Below the pieces are notes generated by a model. The model saw nothing but the letters and a program-made list of their open reading frames with translations, had not been told where the DNA came from and searched no databases. DNA of 49,268 nucleotides from Prevotellaceae bacterium. GTDB lineage: Bacteria > Bacteroidota > Bacteroidia > Bacteroidales > Bacteroidaceae. A program made the translations under genes and the position numbers. The DNA lies in NCBI GenBank assembly GCA_028726625.1, contig JAQYPT010000086.1, positions 1 through 49,268 of the forward strand, in the 5' to 3' direction. Shown here piece by piece: positions 35,874 through 46,089 of the stretch (position 1 is its first letter; each line of letters starts with the position of its first letter).

Positions 35874-36326
35874 TTATAAAATGAGATTCATGCCATAAAT
35901 GATAAGTAGGTATCTGAATATTTTTCCCAAGGTGAAAGAAACGAGGGTGACCCAGATGTTGGCTCTAACCAGACCAAGGACGACGGCTATGGCGCTGCCG
36001 ATGATGGGTAGAAAAGCGAAGAAACCTATCCAGGCTCCGTACTGGGCCATTAGGCGTTGTGCGCGATCCAGCTTGTCGGGTTTGACATGTAGGTATTTCT
36101 CTATCCAGTCTAACCGCCCCAATGTGCCGATGAAATAATTGAACAACGACCCCATGACGTTTCCAATGGTGCCGTACACAACCAGGGGCCAGGGATTAAG
36201 ACCAGCTGCCAACAGACCCGCCATGACGGCTTCGCTGCTGAAAGGAAAGACCGATCCGGCTAAAAGCGAGGCCAAGAACATGCCCACATAGCCGTATTGT
36301 ATCAAGAGATCTATCAATGTATCCAT
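35874..36326 (-). CDS. YqaA-like small DedA/VTT-domain membrane protein
   Basis: From the ATG at 36326 (MDTLIDLLIQYGYVGMF) the protein has 150 residues and about four to five hydrophobic segments. The SVFPFSSEAVMAGLLAAGLNPWPLVVYGTIGNVMGSLFNYFIG block and the later AQRLMAQYGAWIGFFAFLPIIGSAI block fit the YqaA branch of the DedA/VTT superfamily. Members are linked to lipid scrambling or membrane homeostasis. A longer start at 36374 would lie inside the upstream gene and is less likely. The start overlaps the end of the preceding gene by 13 nt, so the two are translationally coupled. Confidence 0.82.
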   Translation of the reverse strand: MDTLIDLLIQYGYVGMFLASLLAGSVFPFSSEAVMAGLLAAGLNPWPLVVYGTIGNVMGSLFNYFIGTLGRLDWIEKYLHVKPDKLDRAQRLMAQYGAWIGFFAFLPIIGSAIAVVLGLVRANIWVTLVSFTLGKIFRYLLIIYGMNLIL

Positions 36327-37240
36327 AGTTGATAACCCGTGATGGTCAGCGTAATGATGAACAGGGTGAGGCAAGTAATGCCCGACAGATGCGAGCCGGT
36401 GAACGTGATGTAGTGGCCGATAAGGGGTGAAACGCTGACAATGAGTGCAGGTAAGAGGTTGGGTAGGTGCGTGGGTTGCAGGATGATGAACACGATGGTG
36501 GCTGCCATCATCAACATGAAGGATGAGAAAAATACGCGAATGCGAATCTTATCCTTTGAGCTGTTGAGGAGAAAATGAAGCATGCCGATGATGCCCAATG
36601 CACAGATAAAGCAGAGCGTCAGCAGGTTCAGTAGGGAAATGCTTTGGAAATCGAAGAGAGGTGCAAAGTCGGTGATGCTGGAAAAGTGCTGGATGAGTGT
36701 GTCAACATCGTGTCGATAGACGTAATAGCCTCCTACAAACCAATAGGGAGTGATGACAGCTAACAGCGAAGCCCAGAAGGTTCGCCAACCCATGCCCATG
36801 ATGTAAAAACGTAAGATGATCCACCAAATGGGGATAAGGAATAGTATTTGGACAAACCAAATACTGGCCACGCCGATGAAGAAGAACGCATTGAACACGC
36901 TGCTGATGGCCGATTTGTCTTGATAGGCGCGGAACATGAACAAATAGGTGAGGGCAAAACAAAGTTGAACGATGCAGGCATCCAATCGAACGAACAGGGG
37001 TAGGGCAGCGACAGAGAGTACAAGATACGAACAAGACAGCATGCGACTGTAGGTTCGAATCAAACTGTGCTGGTTGTTCAGTTCGACCATGGTCAAAGTA
37101 GTCATGAGCATCAGTATGAACTGAGGCCACAACTGCTGTTGAAGCAAACCGCCCATGAACCAAATGCCTATCGCATATACCATGGTGATGGGCAGGGCAT
37201 AACGACTTCCTGCTATTCTGTTTTGTAATCTATGCGTCAT
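36314..37240 (-). CDS. Multi-pass membrane protein, unknown function
   Basis: A 308-residue protein with a short basic N terminus (MTHRLQNRIAGSR) and about ten hydrophobic segments covering nearly the whole length. It has no recognised motif. The general layout recalls the uncharacterised membrane proteins that Bacteroidales carry near cell-envelope genes, but I cannot assign a family. It overlaps the YqaA-like gene by 13 nt, so the two are probably functionally linked. Confidence 0.75.
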   Translation of the reverse strand: MTHRLQNRIAGSRYALPITMVYAIGIWFMGGLLQQQLWPQFILMLMTTLTMVELNNQHSLIRTYSRMLSCSYLVLSVAALPLFVRLDACIVQLCFALTYLFMFRAYQDKSAISSVFNAFFFIGVASIWFVQILFLIPIWWIILRFYIMGMGWRTFWASLLAVITPYWFVGGYYVYRHDVDTLIQHFSSITDFAPLFDFQSISLLNLLTLCFICALGIIGMLHFLLNSSKDKIRIRVFFSSFMLMMAATIVFIILQPTHLPNLLPALIVSVSPLIGHYITFTGSHLSGITCLTLFIITLTITGYQLWIH

Positions 37241-37353
37241 GAATCAAACCAAACGACACTGTAAGTGCATTCTCGAGTTAAAGCATCGGTGACGATAGTT
37301 GTCCGTACTTGATGGACTGGCCAGCCGGTCTTCGTATGAACGAGCGTAGGCAT

Positions 37354-38622
37354 TTATAGGTCTTTGCCGATGTCTTTTCGGAAATATACGTCTTGAAAAT
37401 CAATCTTTTTTGCTGCTGCAAAACTCTTATTCAGTGCCTCGTCTTTATCTTTTCCGTATGAACAAACGGCCAAAACCCTGCCGCCGGCAGTGACAACCCG
37501 CCCATCTTTCACCGCCGTTCCGCTGTGAAAGACAATGCTGTCTTTTACCGTTTCGAGTCCAGAGATAGGATATCCCTTGGTATAGGCTTGCGGATAACCG
37601 CCGCTGACGAGCATGACACACACCACGGAACGAGGGTCGAACGCCACTTGTCGCTGATTTAAATCGCCTTGAGCTACTCCCTCGAACAAATCAACGATAT
37701 CACTTTCAAGTCTTAGCATCACGCTTTCTGTCTCCGGGTCGCCCATTCTACAGTTGTATTCTATCACCATGGGTTCGCCTTTTACATTGATTAAACCAAA
37801 GAAGATAAAGCCTTTGTAGTCGATTCCTTCTTCAGATAGTCCCTCTATCGTTGGCTGAATGATTCGTTCCTCCACTTTCTTCATCCAGTCATTATCTGCA
37901 AATGGGACTGGTGAGACGCTGCCCATGCCCCCTGTATTCAGTCCTGTATCGCCTTCACCAATGCGCTTGTAATCCTTTGCTTCTGGCAAAATTTGATAAT
38001 GTTTGCCATCGGTTAAAACGAAAACAGAACACTCTATTCCACTTAAATATTCCTCTATGACGACTCGTGCCGACGCTTTTCCAAACATCCCACCTAACAT
38101 TTCCTTTAATTCTCGCTGTGCTTCTGCCAGCGTAGGGAGTATTAAAACGCCCTTACCAGCACACAGTCCGTCGGCTTTCAACACGTAGGGAGCCTCCAAA
38201 GTCTCCAAGAAACGAAGTCCTTCATCTAATGTCTCACCCGTAAAGGTGTGATATCGGGCGGTTGGGATGTTGTGGCGTTGCATGAAAGCCTTGGCAAAAT
38301 CCTTGCTGCCTTCCAGTTTTGCACCCTCTTTCGATGGACCTATGACCACGGTGTCTTTGGTTTTGGCGTCATTTTTCAATGCATCGTAGATGCCATTCAC
38401 AAGAGGGTCTTCGGGTCCAACGACAACCATGTCAATCTTTTGAGTGCATATAAAATCTTTGATAGCATCGAAATCGTTCACCTGAATGTCGACGTTGGTG
38501 CCTACTTCACTTGTTCCAGCATTGCCGGGAGCGATGAATAGTTCGGTTACTCGTTTGCTTTGGGCTATTTTCCAGCCCAAGGCGTGTTCTCTTCCGCCAC
38601 TACCTAATAATAATATCTTCAT
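37354..38622 (-). CDS. purD: Phosphoribosylamine--glycine ligase (GAR synthetase)
   Basis: A 422-residue ATP-grasp enzyme for the second step of purine synthesis, joining glycine to phosphoribosylamine. The N-terminal nucleotide-binding motif is [44 protein letters not shown] and the metal-binding [12 protein letters not shown] are all typical. Length is normal for PurD. It lies 17 nt after the S9 peptidase gene on the same strand; such purD-dipeptidyl peptidase linkage is probably only transcriptional. Confidence 0.97.
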   Translation of the reverse strand: MKILLLGSGGREHALGWKIAQSKRVTELFIAPGNAGTSEVGTNVDIQVNDFDAIKDFICTQKIDMVVVGPEDPLVNGIYDALKNDAKTKDTVVIGPSKEGAKLEGSKDFAKAFMQRHNIPTARYHTFTGETLDEGLRFLETLEAPYVLKADGLCAGKGVLILPTLAEAQRELKEMLGGMFGKASARVVIEEYLSGIECSVFVLTDGKHYQILPEAKDYKRIGEGDTGLNTGGMGSVSPVPFADNDWMKKVEERIIQPTIEGLSEEGIDYKGFIFFGLINVKGEPMVIEYNCRMGDPETESVMLRLESDIVDLFEGVAQGDLNQRQVAFDPRSVVCVMLVSGGYPQAYTKGYPISGLETVKDSIVFHSGTAVKDGRVVTAGGRVLAVCSYGKDKDEALNKSFAAAKKIDFQDVYFRKDIGKDL

Positions 38623-38639
38623 GCGTATGTTTCCTTTTT

Positions 38640-40802
38640 TTATTTCAGATAATCTTCAAAGTACTGTGTGATGCGTTCGTGGAGGTGAACACTTTGGTGT
38701 CCTCTCATATTGTGTGGTTCACCCGGATAGACGAAGAAATCGGGTTGTGTGCCTTGCTTGATACACTCAGCGATGAACGATAAGCAGTGTTGCGGCACTA
38801 CCGTTTTGTCGTTAGTGCCTTGAATAATTTGTAATTTTCCTTTCAAATTCTTGGCTTGTGGTATCAAGGAAGTCTTGGTGTACCCTTCAGGATTGGCTTG
38901 TGGTGTATCCATATAGCGCTCTCCATACATCACTTCATACCATTTCCAATCAATAACAGGACCGCCAGCGACACCCACTTTGAAGGTTTCGGGATAATTT
39001 GTCATCAGCGAAATGGTCATAAAACCGCCGAAACTCCAACCATGCACGCCTATTCTGTTGGCATCGACGTATGGCAAAGTCTTCACATATTCAATGCCCT
39101 TCATTTGGTCTTGCATCTCTATCTGACCCAATTGGCGGAATGTTGCTTGTTCAAAATCTCTACCTCTGCGTTCACTTCCTCTGTTGTCGAGTATGAGGAG
39201 GATGTATCCCTTCTGTGCCATGTAGGTTTCCCAACTACGAGAAGCGTAATGCCAACGTGCATCTACGTTGTGTGCATGAGGTCCTCCGTACACATAAAGC
39301 ACCAAAGGATATTTCTTGTTTTCATCAAAATTGGCTGGTTTCACCATGCGATAGCACAAGTCGGTCGTGCCGTCAGCGGCTTTGAGAGTGCCACATGTAA
39401 AGGTTGGCACCTGATATCCTTTCCACGGGTCAGCCGCTTCAAAGTACTGGGTGCGCTTTCCGTTGGCAATATTGATAATCTCGATGTTGCGTGGAACGGT
39501 GGGTTCGCTGTACTTATCTACGATAAATGTTCCGGAAGGGGATAATGACGGACTGTGATAGCCACGCCCGTTATCCAACAATCTGCGCTTTCCAGTCTTG
39601 ACATTTACGGTGTATGTGTTGGTTTGCAACGCATGCTTTTCGGTAGAGGTATAGACAATCGACTTGTCTTTTACATTGAATCCTATCACGTCCAACACCA
39701 CCCATTTGCCTTTGGTAAGCTGTTTTACTAACTTGCCGTTTGCTTGGTAGAGGTACAAATGGTTGTAACCGTCACGTTGGCTTTGCAAGATGAAGAGGTT
39801 GTTGTCCCAAGGCAAGAATACAATGGGGTGCTGTGGCTCTACATATTTATCGTGCGTCTCTCGGTAAAGCTCTGCAATTTTCGTGCCAGTTTGCGCATCA
39901 TAGCTCACCAACTGACAGTCATTTTGGTCCCTATTCAGCTCAAACACATAGATAATCTTGCTGTCTGGACTCCATGCAATGTTGGTAAAATATCGGTCGG
40001 TGGGGTCACCAGCCTGCAAAGTAACCGTCTTTTTTGTGGCTAAATCATACACTAACACCGTTACTTTGTGACTTGTTTCGCCTGCCATAGGATATTTGTC
40101 TGGCTCGCATTTCGCTATTCTACCGAAGATGTTTACTTGTGGATAGTCAGCCACCATGCTCTGATCCATGCGATAGAATGCCAATTTTTGTCCATTGGGT
40201 GCCCAAAACAAACCTTTGTGTATGCCAAATTCGTCACGGTGTACGCTTTGACCATAGACGATTTCCCTACTTCCATCGGTTGTCAACTGAATGTCGTTGC
40301 CATCAGAGGTGCGTACATGGAGTTGCTGACTTTTAGGTTCTATATAAGAGATAGCCTTGGATTTGGCATTCCATTCGACCACCTCGCCCTGTTCAGCAGT
40401 GCTGATGCACCTTGCTGTCTTTTTCGTTTTCCAGTTGTACAAGCACATGTTTGCCCCGCTGCGCAGCAGTACCAGTGACTTGCCAGGATAAGGAAACGAG
40501 GTGCCAAACAGGTTTTTAACCTGGCTGGATCCGTCGCTTGTTGCGTATTTATTTATTTCATCCAGCGTGAATAGGATGCGCTCTTTGCCCGTTTTCTTGT
40601 CGATAACGCTGCATTGGCTGGCTTCTGTGCGAATCAGCTCATCGCCCCACCATGTTGTGTAGCGATTTTCTGGGACGAACTTTCGATAGTTTTTCCCGCC
40701 AAAATTCAACTCTTCGAGCGTGAATAGTTTTTGTCCCATAACCGTTTGTCCTCCTACGAATAGGGCAATGAGGGTAAGAAAACTGAACCAAGTTTTATTC
40801 AT
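38640..40802 (-). CDS. S9B-family dipeptidyl peptidase IV-like serine peptidase
   Basis: A 720-residue exported peptidase with a signal peptide ending near MGQ (residue 24). An eight-bladed beta-propeller region (about 50-470) follows, then an alpha/beta hydrolase domain. The catalytic triad is Ser590 in GWSFGGFMT, Asp665 in QGTNDKTV and His697 in [22 protein letters not shown] is the oxyanion-side Tyr motif. DPP IV enzymes remove X-Pro dipeptides from peptide N termini, useful for a peptide-eating organism. Its start overlaps the stop of the methyltransferase gene by 8 nt. Confidence 0.93.
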   Translation of the reverse strand: MNKTWFSFLTLIALFVGGQTVMGQKLFTLEELNFGGKNYRKFVPENRYTTWWGDELIRTEASQCSVIDKKTGKERILFTLDEINKYATSDGSSQVKNLFGTSFPYPGKSLVLLRSGANMCLYNWKTKKTARCISTAEQGEVVEWNAKSKAISYIEPKSQQLHVRTSDGNDIQLTTDGSREIVYGQSVHRDEFGIHKGLFWAPNGQKLAFYRMDQSMVADYPQVNIFGRIAKCEPDKYPMAGETSHKVTVLVYDLATKKTVTLQAGDPTDRYFTNIAWSPDSKIIYVFELNRDQNDCQLVSYDAQTGTKIAELYRETHDKYVEPQHPIVFLPWDNNLFILQSQRDGYNHLYLYQANGKLVKQLTKGKWVVLDVIGFNVKDKSIVYTSTEKHALQTNTYTVNVKTGKRRLLDNGRGYHSPSLSPSGTFIVDKYSEPTVPRNIEIINIANGKRTQYFEAADPWKGYQVPTFTCGTLKAADGTTDLCYRMVKPANFDENKKYPLVLYVYGGPHAHNVDARWHYASRSWETYMAQKGYILLILDNRGSERRGRDFEQATFRQLGQIEMQDQMKGIEYVKTLPYVDANRIGVHGWSFGGFMTISLMTNYPETFKVGVAGGPVIDWKWYEVMYGERYMDTPQANPEGYTKTSLIPQAKNLKGKLQIIQGTNDKTVVPQHCLSFIAECIKQGTQPDFFVYPGEPHNMRGHQSVHLHERITQYFEDYLK

Positions 40803-42276
40803 AATCGTCTATTTGATAATTCTTTCTTCCACGTTCTTTACCACCTCGTTTACCAAATGACCGTCCACGTCCGTCTTTGTCAAAGCGTTTCTTGCCTTTG
40901 TAATCAGGCATATCGTTGTTATCATATGAACGGTCGTTGCGGCGGTTTCCGCCTTTTTTGCGCTCGTCTCTTTCCTGTACTCGTTCCAAGGAATGAAATT
41001 TGAACGAGCGGATATCCGCAATTTCGTTCTCTTCGTTTTCTTCTAGGCGTTTTTTGAACTCGCGATTTTTCTTAAATCGATGCTTTTCAGCCATCTCTTT
41101 CTTTTCCTCTTCGGTCTTGATGATGCCTCCTTCGGCACGAAATTCCTTCATCTTTCCGTCGAAGATAGCATACTTTCTAAACTCACATTCAAGGCTTCCG
41201 TTGTACACTGGTATCTTGATGGACGGTTTCAAGCCAATCTGTTCGAAACATTCTTCACGATAACTCAATATCCAAGCATCATTGCCCATGAACTCGTGTT
41301 TCAGTCGTTCGCCAATCATCTTGTAGGTTCCGAGCAGGTTGGGCGTGGAGATACGCTCGCCGTATGGCGGATTGGTAATGAGAATACTGGGTTCTTGAGG
41401 CTTCTTAAAGTTCTTGAAATCAGCCTGTTCTATCGTGATATCTTTGGTTAGTCCCGCTGCTTTAACATTCAGTCGAGCCGTGTTCACCGCTTTCATGTCA
41501 ATGTCATAGCCATAAATATGGTGCGTGAACTCGCTCTCTTGCGACTCGTCATTATAAATACGGTCGAACAACTCCTGGTCAAAGTCGGGCCATTTCTCGA
41601 ATGCAAATTCCTTTCTAAAGATGCCAGGGCTCATGTTTCGGGCAATCAGCGCAGCTTCTATCAACAACGTACCACTGCCACACATCGGGTCAATGAAATC
41701 GGTTTCGCCTTTCCAGCCTGTCAACAAAATCATTCCGGCAGCCAACACCTCGTTCAAAGGAGCTTCTACAGATTCCTGTCGGTAGCCTCTTCTATGTAGC
41801 GACTCACCACTTGAGTCCAAAGAAAGTGTTGCATCTTCGTCGGCAATGTGTATGTGTAGGCGCATGTCAGGATTACTCACCGAGATGTTCGGGCGTGTTC
41901 CTGTCTTTTCTCTGAATTGGTCTACGATGGCATCCTTCACCTTGTAGGTCACGAATCTGGAATTTCTGAACTCTTCAGAATAAACCACCGAGTCGACAGA
42001 GAATGTCTTTCCTTTTTCTATGTACTGGCTCCAGTCCACCGTCTTGATTTCATCATACACCTCTTCAGCAGAGCGAGCCTTGAAGTGTTTGATGGGTTTG
42101 AGGATGCGGATGGCTGTATGAAGTTGGAAATTGGCGCGGTACATCATTTCTTGATTGCCAGTAAATGACACCATTCTACGTCCTATTTGTACATTGTTTG
42201 CACCCAGTTGGGTCAGCTCTTGTGCCAAAACGGGTTCCAAGCCCATGAAAGTTTTGGCGATGAGTTCAAATTCCAT
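40795..42276 (-). CDS. THUMP-domain class I rRNA methyltransferase (RlmL-like) with basic tail
   Basis: From the ATG at 42276 (MEFELIAKTF, 493 residues) a THUMP RNA-binding domain (about 1-160) precedes a Rossmann methyltransferase. SAM motif I is FIDPMCGSGTLLIEAAL and motif IV is NPPYGERI. This matches the N-terminal half of E. coli RlmL, which makes m2G2445 in 23S rRNA; the RlmK half is absent. After about residue 385 comes a long charged tail with FKKNREFKKRLEE, then RG- and K-rich sequence ending KNYQIDDYE, probably disordered. The frame is open to 42372, but that start is less likely than the conserved N terminus. Confidence 0.9.
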   Translation of the reverse strand: MEFELIAKTFMGLEPVLAQELTQLGANNVQIGRRMVSFTGNQEMMYRANFQLHTAIRILKPIKHFKARSAEEVYDEIKTVDWSQYIEKGKTFSVDSVVYSEEFRNSRFVTYKVKDAIVDQFREKTGTRPNISVSNPDMRLHIHIADEDATLSLDSSGESLHRRGYRQESVEAPLNEVLAAGMILLTGWKGETDFIDPMCGSGTLLIEAALIARNMSPGIFRKEFAFEKWPDFDQELFDRIYNDESQESEFTHHIYGYDIDMKAVNTARLNVKAAGLTKDITIEQADFKNFKKPQEPSILITNPPYGERISTPNLLGTYKMIGERLKHEFMGNDAWILSYREECFEQIGLKPSIKIPVYNGSLECEFRKYAIFDGKMKEFRAEGGIIKTEEEKKEMAEKHRFKKNREFKKRLEENEENEIADIRSFKFHSLERVQERDERKKGGNRRNDRSYDNNDMPDYKGKKRFDKDGRGRSFGKRGGKERGRKNYQIDDYE

Positions 42277-42320
42277 TTGATTGAATTGATAAATAATAGT
42301 TGTATTAAAATAATGAAAAC

Positions 42321-43220
42321 TTAATTCTTGTTGTATTTCTTTGTGTCGGGAGCCAAGTCTTCTGTCACCCAAACATTGGCGCCAATGACGCTTCCCTTAC
42401 CGATGGTAACTCTGCCTAAGATGGTGGCATTGGCATAGATGATGACGTTGTCTTCAATGATGGGATGACGTGGAATGCCCTTGACAGGGCTTCCATGCTC
42501 ATCTAATGGAAAACTTTTAGCTCCCAAGGTTACCCCTTGGTATATTTTCACGTTGTCGCCAATCGTGCATGTGGCACCAATAACGACACCTGTACCATGG
42601 TCAATAGTGAAGTATCTGCCTATGTGTGCGCCCGGATGAATGTCGATTCCAGTTTCCGAGTGAGCCATTTCTGTCATCATTCTGGGTATCAGAGGAACTT
42701 TGAGTAGATAGAGTTCGTGTGCGATGCGATAGTTTGCCAATGTTTTGATGATAGGGTAGCACGCTATAATCTCAGCCCGGCTTTCAGACGCAGGGTCGCC
42801 ATTGTAAGCTGCGATGACATCTGTTGAGAGTTTTTCACGTATTTCAGGTAGTTTCTTGACCAACTTGAACGACAATTCCCTGGCCATCTTTTTCTGTTCG
42901 TCTGCTTCCAACTCGCTCAACGTAGTCTCGCAGTCTTCACAGAAACGGAGTCCAGCTAAGATTTGATCTTCCAGCAAGCGTTGGAATCGTTCTACATTTA
43001 CACCTATATAATATTGTATTGTTTGAACATGCACCGATGCTTTTCCATAATATCCAGGAAAAAGAATGGCTCTTGACAAGTCTATGATTTCTTGCAGTGT
43101 TTTACCAGATGGGAGAGGGTATCCATCACGCTGCCGATGGCACAAGTTGTTGAGTGATTCTGGTTGGGACAGCAGTTCAACCGTGCTTGTCAACGCATGA
43201 GTCAAATTATCTTTACTCAT
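42321..43220 (-). CDS. cysE: Serine O-acetyltransferase
   Basis: A 299-residue left-handed beta-helix acetyltransferase that makes O-acetylserine for cysteine synthesis. The N-terminal helical domain (about 1-160) is followed by hexapeptide repeats with GIDIHPGAHIGRYFTIDHGTGVVIGATCTIGDNVKIYQGVTLGA. His residues in IDHGTG and IHPGA match the catalytic and binding positions of CysE. An ATG 18 nt upstream (43238) would lie almost at the predicted transcription start, so I place the start at 43220. It heads an eight-gene minus-strand run. Confidence 0.93.
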   Translation of the reverse strand: MSKDNLTHALTSTVELLSQPESLNNLCHRQRDGYPLPSGKTLQEIIDLSRAILFPGYYGKASVHVQTIQYYIGVNVERFQRLLEDQILAGLRFCEDCETTLSELEADEQKKMARELSFKLVKKLPEIREKLSTDVIAAYNGDPASESRAEIIACYPIIKTLANYRIAHELYLLKVPLIPRMMTEMAHSETGIDIHPGAHIGRYFTIDHGTGVVIGATCTIGDNVKIYQGVTLGAKSFPLDEHGSPVKGIPRHPIIEDNVIIYANATILGRVTIGKGSVIGANVWVTEDLAPDTKKYNKN

Positions 43221-43249
43221 CTCTATGTAATGTCTCAATATTTAAGGTA

Positions 43250-43278
43250 CAAAGGTACGATTTTAAAATTGAAAACAA
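43250..43278 (-). promoter_or_regulatory. Promoter of cysE
   Basis: TACCTTTG on the minus strand (43250-43257) with TTG 18 nt upstream (43276-43278). The predicted start, about 43243, supports the cysE ATG at 43220. Confidence 0.6.
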
Positions 43279-43361
43279 CCGGTAGTGATGCATAAATTTA
43301 ATTATTTTCGATTGTAATATGATTGTAACATGTGTTTAAAAGACTTGTAATATAACTCCGC

Positions 43362-43369
43362 TATTTTTG
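43362..43369 (+). promoter_or_regulatory. -7 element before the PiT gene
   Basis: TATTTTTG fits TAnnTTTG and lies 63 nt before the ATG at 43433. No well-spaced -33 element is seen. Confidence 0.45.
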
Positions 43370-43432
43370 CTCTCAAAATCAGTAGGCACTATGCCAGACT
43401 GTACTTTGATTATTCATTATTAAACCATATCA

Positions 43433-45670
43433 ATGTTAACAATTTATTTGTGCATCGTCATTTTTCTGCTTTCTTTAGCAGTTTTTGACTTATTTGTAGG
43501 TGTCTCTAACGATGCTGTCAACTTCTTACAGTCGGCAGTGGGAGCCAAGGTGGCCAAGTTTCGCACCATCCTCATCATTGCTTCCTTTGGTGTTGTCCTG
43601 GGTGCGGTCATGTCATCGGGCATGATGGATGTGGCTCGGCATGGCATCATGAATCCAGCCCAGTTTAGTTTCCATGAGGTCATGATTATTTTCTTGGCAG
43701 TTATGGTTACAGACGTCATTGTCTTGGATATCTTCAATCGCTTGGGAATGCCTACCTCTACCACGGTATCCATGGTCTTCGAGCTGTTGGGTGCCACCTT
43801 CATGTTGGCCATTATCAAGATGATAGCCGACTCTTCCCTCGGATTCAGTGATTTGTTGAACACAGAACAGGCCTTAAAAGTGATTATTGCCATCTTTGTG
43901 AGTGTCGCCATCGCTTTCGTCTTTGGCGTTGTCGTGCAGTATCTTACGCGTATCATTTTTACTTTCAATTACAAGAAAAACATGCGTTATGCCATTGCCA
44001 TTTTTGGTGGCATCGCATTCACCGCTTTGGCTTACTTCATCTTTATGAAGGGTTTAGGGAAGTCTCCTTATATATCCGAAGCCACACGGCAATACATCAA
44101 TGACCATGTAGGCATGTTGCTTGTTTATACCTTTATCGGCTCGGCCATCCTCATGCAGATTATGCATCTCATGGGGGTGAACATCTTCAAGTTCGTTGTG
44201 TTGATGGGAACGTTTGCCTTGGCGATGGCATTTGCTGGCAACGACTTGGTTAACTTCATTGGCGTTCCGCTTGCCGGACTTGATTCGTATCAAACTTATT
44301 TGGCGCAGGGTAACGGCACTGCTCCCACTTCTTTCTTGATGACCAGTTTGGTTGAGAGTGCCAAAACCCCTCCATTTTATTTAATGTTAGCAGGCGTCAT
44401 CATGATCATAGCAATGGCCACATCAAAGAAAGCTCATCGTGTGATTAAAACTTCGGTTGATTTGGCACGACAAGACGAGGGCGACGAGATGTTTGGATCG
44501 AGTGGTGCCGCACGCAGTATCGTTCGCTTCACACAAAATACCAACTCGTATGTCATGAAAATCATTCCTAATCGAATCATCGATTGGATAAACAGCCGAT
44601 TTGATCACCGGGCCGCATCTTTAGATGATGGTGCTGCTTACGATGTGGTTCGGGCAGCGGTTAACTTGGTTTTGGCTTCCATGCTGATCACCTTTGGTAC
44701 CAACTACAAGTTGCCATTGTCTACCACCTATGTTACCTTCATGGTTGCCATGGGTACCAGCTTGGCCGATCGGGCATGGAGTCGCGAGAGTGCCGTGTTC
44801 CGTGTAACGGGTGTATTGTCTGTCATCGGCGGTTGGTTTATCACGGCTGGCGTTGCATTTCTTTGCACTGCCGTGGTTGCTTTGCTGATGTTCTATGGAG
44901 GTATCTTAGCACAAGCGGCCTTCATCGCTTTAGTAATCTATTGTTTATTTAGAGGGTCGAAGGATAAGTCGGACGGCGGCTCGGGCAAAGATGATACTTA
45001 CCGTTTGATGATGCGCACGCAAGATCCGGTTATTCTCTGGGATTTACTGAGCAAACATGTCAGTCGTACGCAAAGTTACATGACACGTTTTGCCAACGAA
45101 CAATACAATGCTATTATGGACGGATTTATCAATGATAAGCCAAGTGTGTTGAGGCACAGCCTGAATGCGCTGCGCAATGAGAAAACATCTCTCACGAAAT
45201 ACCGTCGACAGGAACTGATGGCTTTGCGTAAGGCACCTGCCGACCTCGCCATTGAGCGCAATACGTGGTTCCATGTGGGCATGAACGCGTCGCAGCAATA
45301 CATCTATGGATTGCGCCGTATGCTTGAGCCTATCAAAGAACATGTTGACAACAATTTTACTCCTATCACGCAGCGTCTCATTGACGAATATCAACCCATT
45401 CGTTTGAAAATCACCGACTTTTTAACCCAAACCGAAAACTTTATTGCCACAGGTAGGTTTGAAAACTATCGGGAGTTGTTGGATAAGGCTGACCAGTTTG
45501 AAACAGAGTTGAGTGAATTTCGTAAGAAGCATATCGATCGTATACAGATGGCACAGGACAACGAGACCTTCCAATTGTCGCTTGTCTATCTCAACCTGCT
45601 CCAAGAGAGCCAACTACTGATTAGCAGTATGCGCCATCAGCTCAGGGCTGCTAAGAAGTTTAAGGAGTAA
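43433..45670 (+). CDS. Inorganic phosphate transporter, PiT family
   Basis: A 745-residue protein. The first 510 residues hold about twelve membrane helices with the two PiT signature repeats: SNDAVNFLQSAVGAKVA near the N terminus and FAGNDLVNFIGVPLAGLDSY later (G-N-D-x-x-N type). RLGMPTSTTVSMVFELLGA and PLSTTYVTFMVAMGTSLAD are the repeated Ser-Thr-Thr segments. The last 220 residues are soluble and helical, like a fused PhoU-type regulatory domain, usual for the longer Bacteroidetes PiT proteins. It imports phosphate with a cation. The gene is convergent with pafA. Confidence 0.92.
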   Translation: MLTIYLCIVIFLLSLAVFDLFVGVSNDAVNFLQSAVGAKVAKFRTILIIASFGVVLGAVMSSGMMDVARHGIMNPAQFSFHEVMIIFLAVMVTDVIVLDIFNRLGMPTSTTVSMVFELLGATFMLAIIKMIADSSLGFSDLLNTEQALKVIIAIFVSVAIAFVFGVVVQYLTRIIFTFNYKKNMRYAIAIFGGIAFTALAYFIFMKGLGKSPYISEATRQYINDHVGMLLVYTFIGSAILMQIMHLMGVNIFKFVVLMGTFALAMAFAGNDLVNFIGVPLAGLDSYQTYLAQGNGTAPTSFLMTSLVESAKTPPFYLMLAGVIMIIAMATSKKAHRVIKTSVDLARQDEGDEMFGSSGAARSIVRFTQNTNSYVMKIIPNRIIDWINSRFDHRAASLDDGAAYDVVRAAVNLVLASMLITFGTNYKLPLSTTYVTFMVAMGTSLADRAWSRESAVFRVTGVLSVIGGWFITAGVAFLCTAVVALLMFYGGILAQAAFIALVIYCLFRGSKDKSDGGSGKDDTYRLMMRTQDPVILWDLLSKHVSRTQSYMTRFANEQYNAIMDGFINDKPSVLRHSLNALRNEKTSLTKYRRQELMALRKAPADLAIERNTWFHVGMNASQQYIYGLRRMLEPIKEHVDNNFTPITQRLIDEYQPIRLKITDFLTQTENFIATGRFENYRELLDKADQFETELSEFRKKHIDRIQMAQDNETFQLSLVYLNLLQESQLLISSMRHQLRAAKKFKE

Positions 45671-45776
45671 AGGCTTTTGCAACAACGAATGGAACAGATG
45701 AAATAACTCGAGTCAATAAACAAGGATACTTGATGGATAGAAGTCGTTGGTAAACAATCATTTAACAAGAAACATC

Positions 45777-45824
45777 GGGAAAGTGCATTGAGTGGTAATA
45801 CCACGCTTTGCACTTTCCCTTTTT
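45777..45824 (+). terminator. Terminator after the PiT gene
   Basis: GGGAAAGTGCA (45777-45787) pairs with TGCACTTTCCC (45809-45819), with an inner GTGGTA/TACCAC hairpin, then TTTTT. Confidence 0.85.
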
Positions 45825-45844
45825 CCTACTTTTGCTTTCCGTTT

Positions 45845-45932
45845 CCAATCTCCATGACTTTAGCGTCCAATGTCATTGACTTTGCAAGCCAATCTGTATG
45901 ACTTTGCAGCCCAAAGTCAATGAGTTTGGGCG
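45845..45932. repeat. Repeat array C: four 22-nt palindromic units
   Basis: Units of exactly 22 nt start at 45845, 45867, 45889 and 45911. The last reads CCAAAGTCAATGAGTTTGG plus 3 nt, a near-perfect 19-bp palindrome. The array sits between the two facing terminators of PiT and pafA. Confidence 0.88.
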
Positions 45933-45990
45933 CTGTGTATTTTGCCCTAAAATCGTTGTCAATTGTTCAAGAAACTCAATGATGCTGGCA

Positions 45991-46045
45991 CAAAACAAAA
46001 TCCCCTCGCCATTCATGTGCAGAAAGTCATGATAGGCGAGGGGAT
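45991..46045 (-). terminator. Terminator after pafA
   Basis: On the minus strand ATCCCCTCGCC and GGCGAGGGGAT (arms at 46035-46045 and 46000-46010) form an 11-bp stem, followed by TTTTGTTTTG. The loop contains CATGA/TCATG, which may pair further. Confidence 0.82.
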
Positions 46046-46089
46046 GAGCTTGTGATTTATGATGTTTGAGGGCTAATCGAAGCGTTGCA

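Larger units (their letters stand above)
45671..46089. other. Convergent intergenic region between PiT and pafA
   Basis: It contains the PiT terminator (45777-45824), repeat array C (45845-45932) and the pafA terminator (45991-46045). No gene is seen. Confidence 0.65.

Noticed and set aside
21757..45932. 22-nt repeat arrays as CRISPR
   Set aside because: The repeats are contiguous with only 3 nt between palindromes, there are no unique 25-40 nt spacers, and no cas gene is present.
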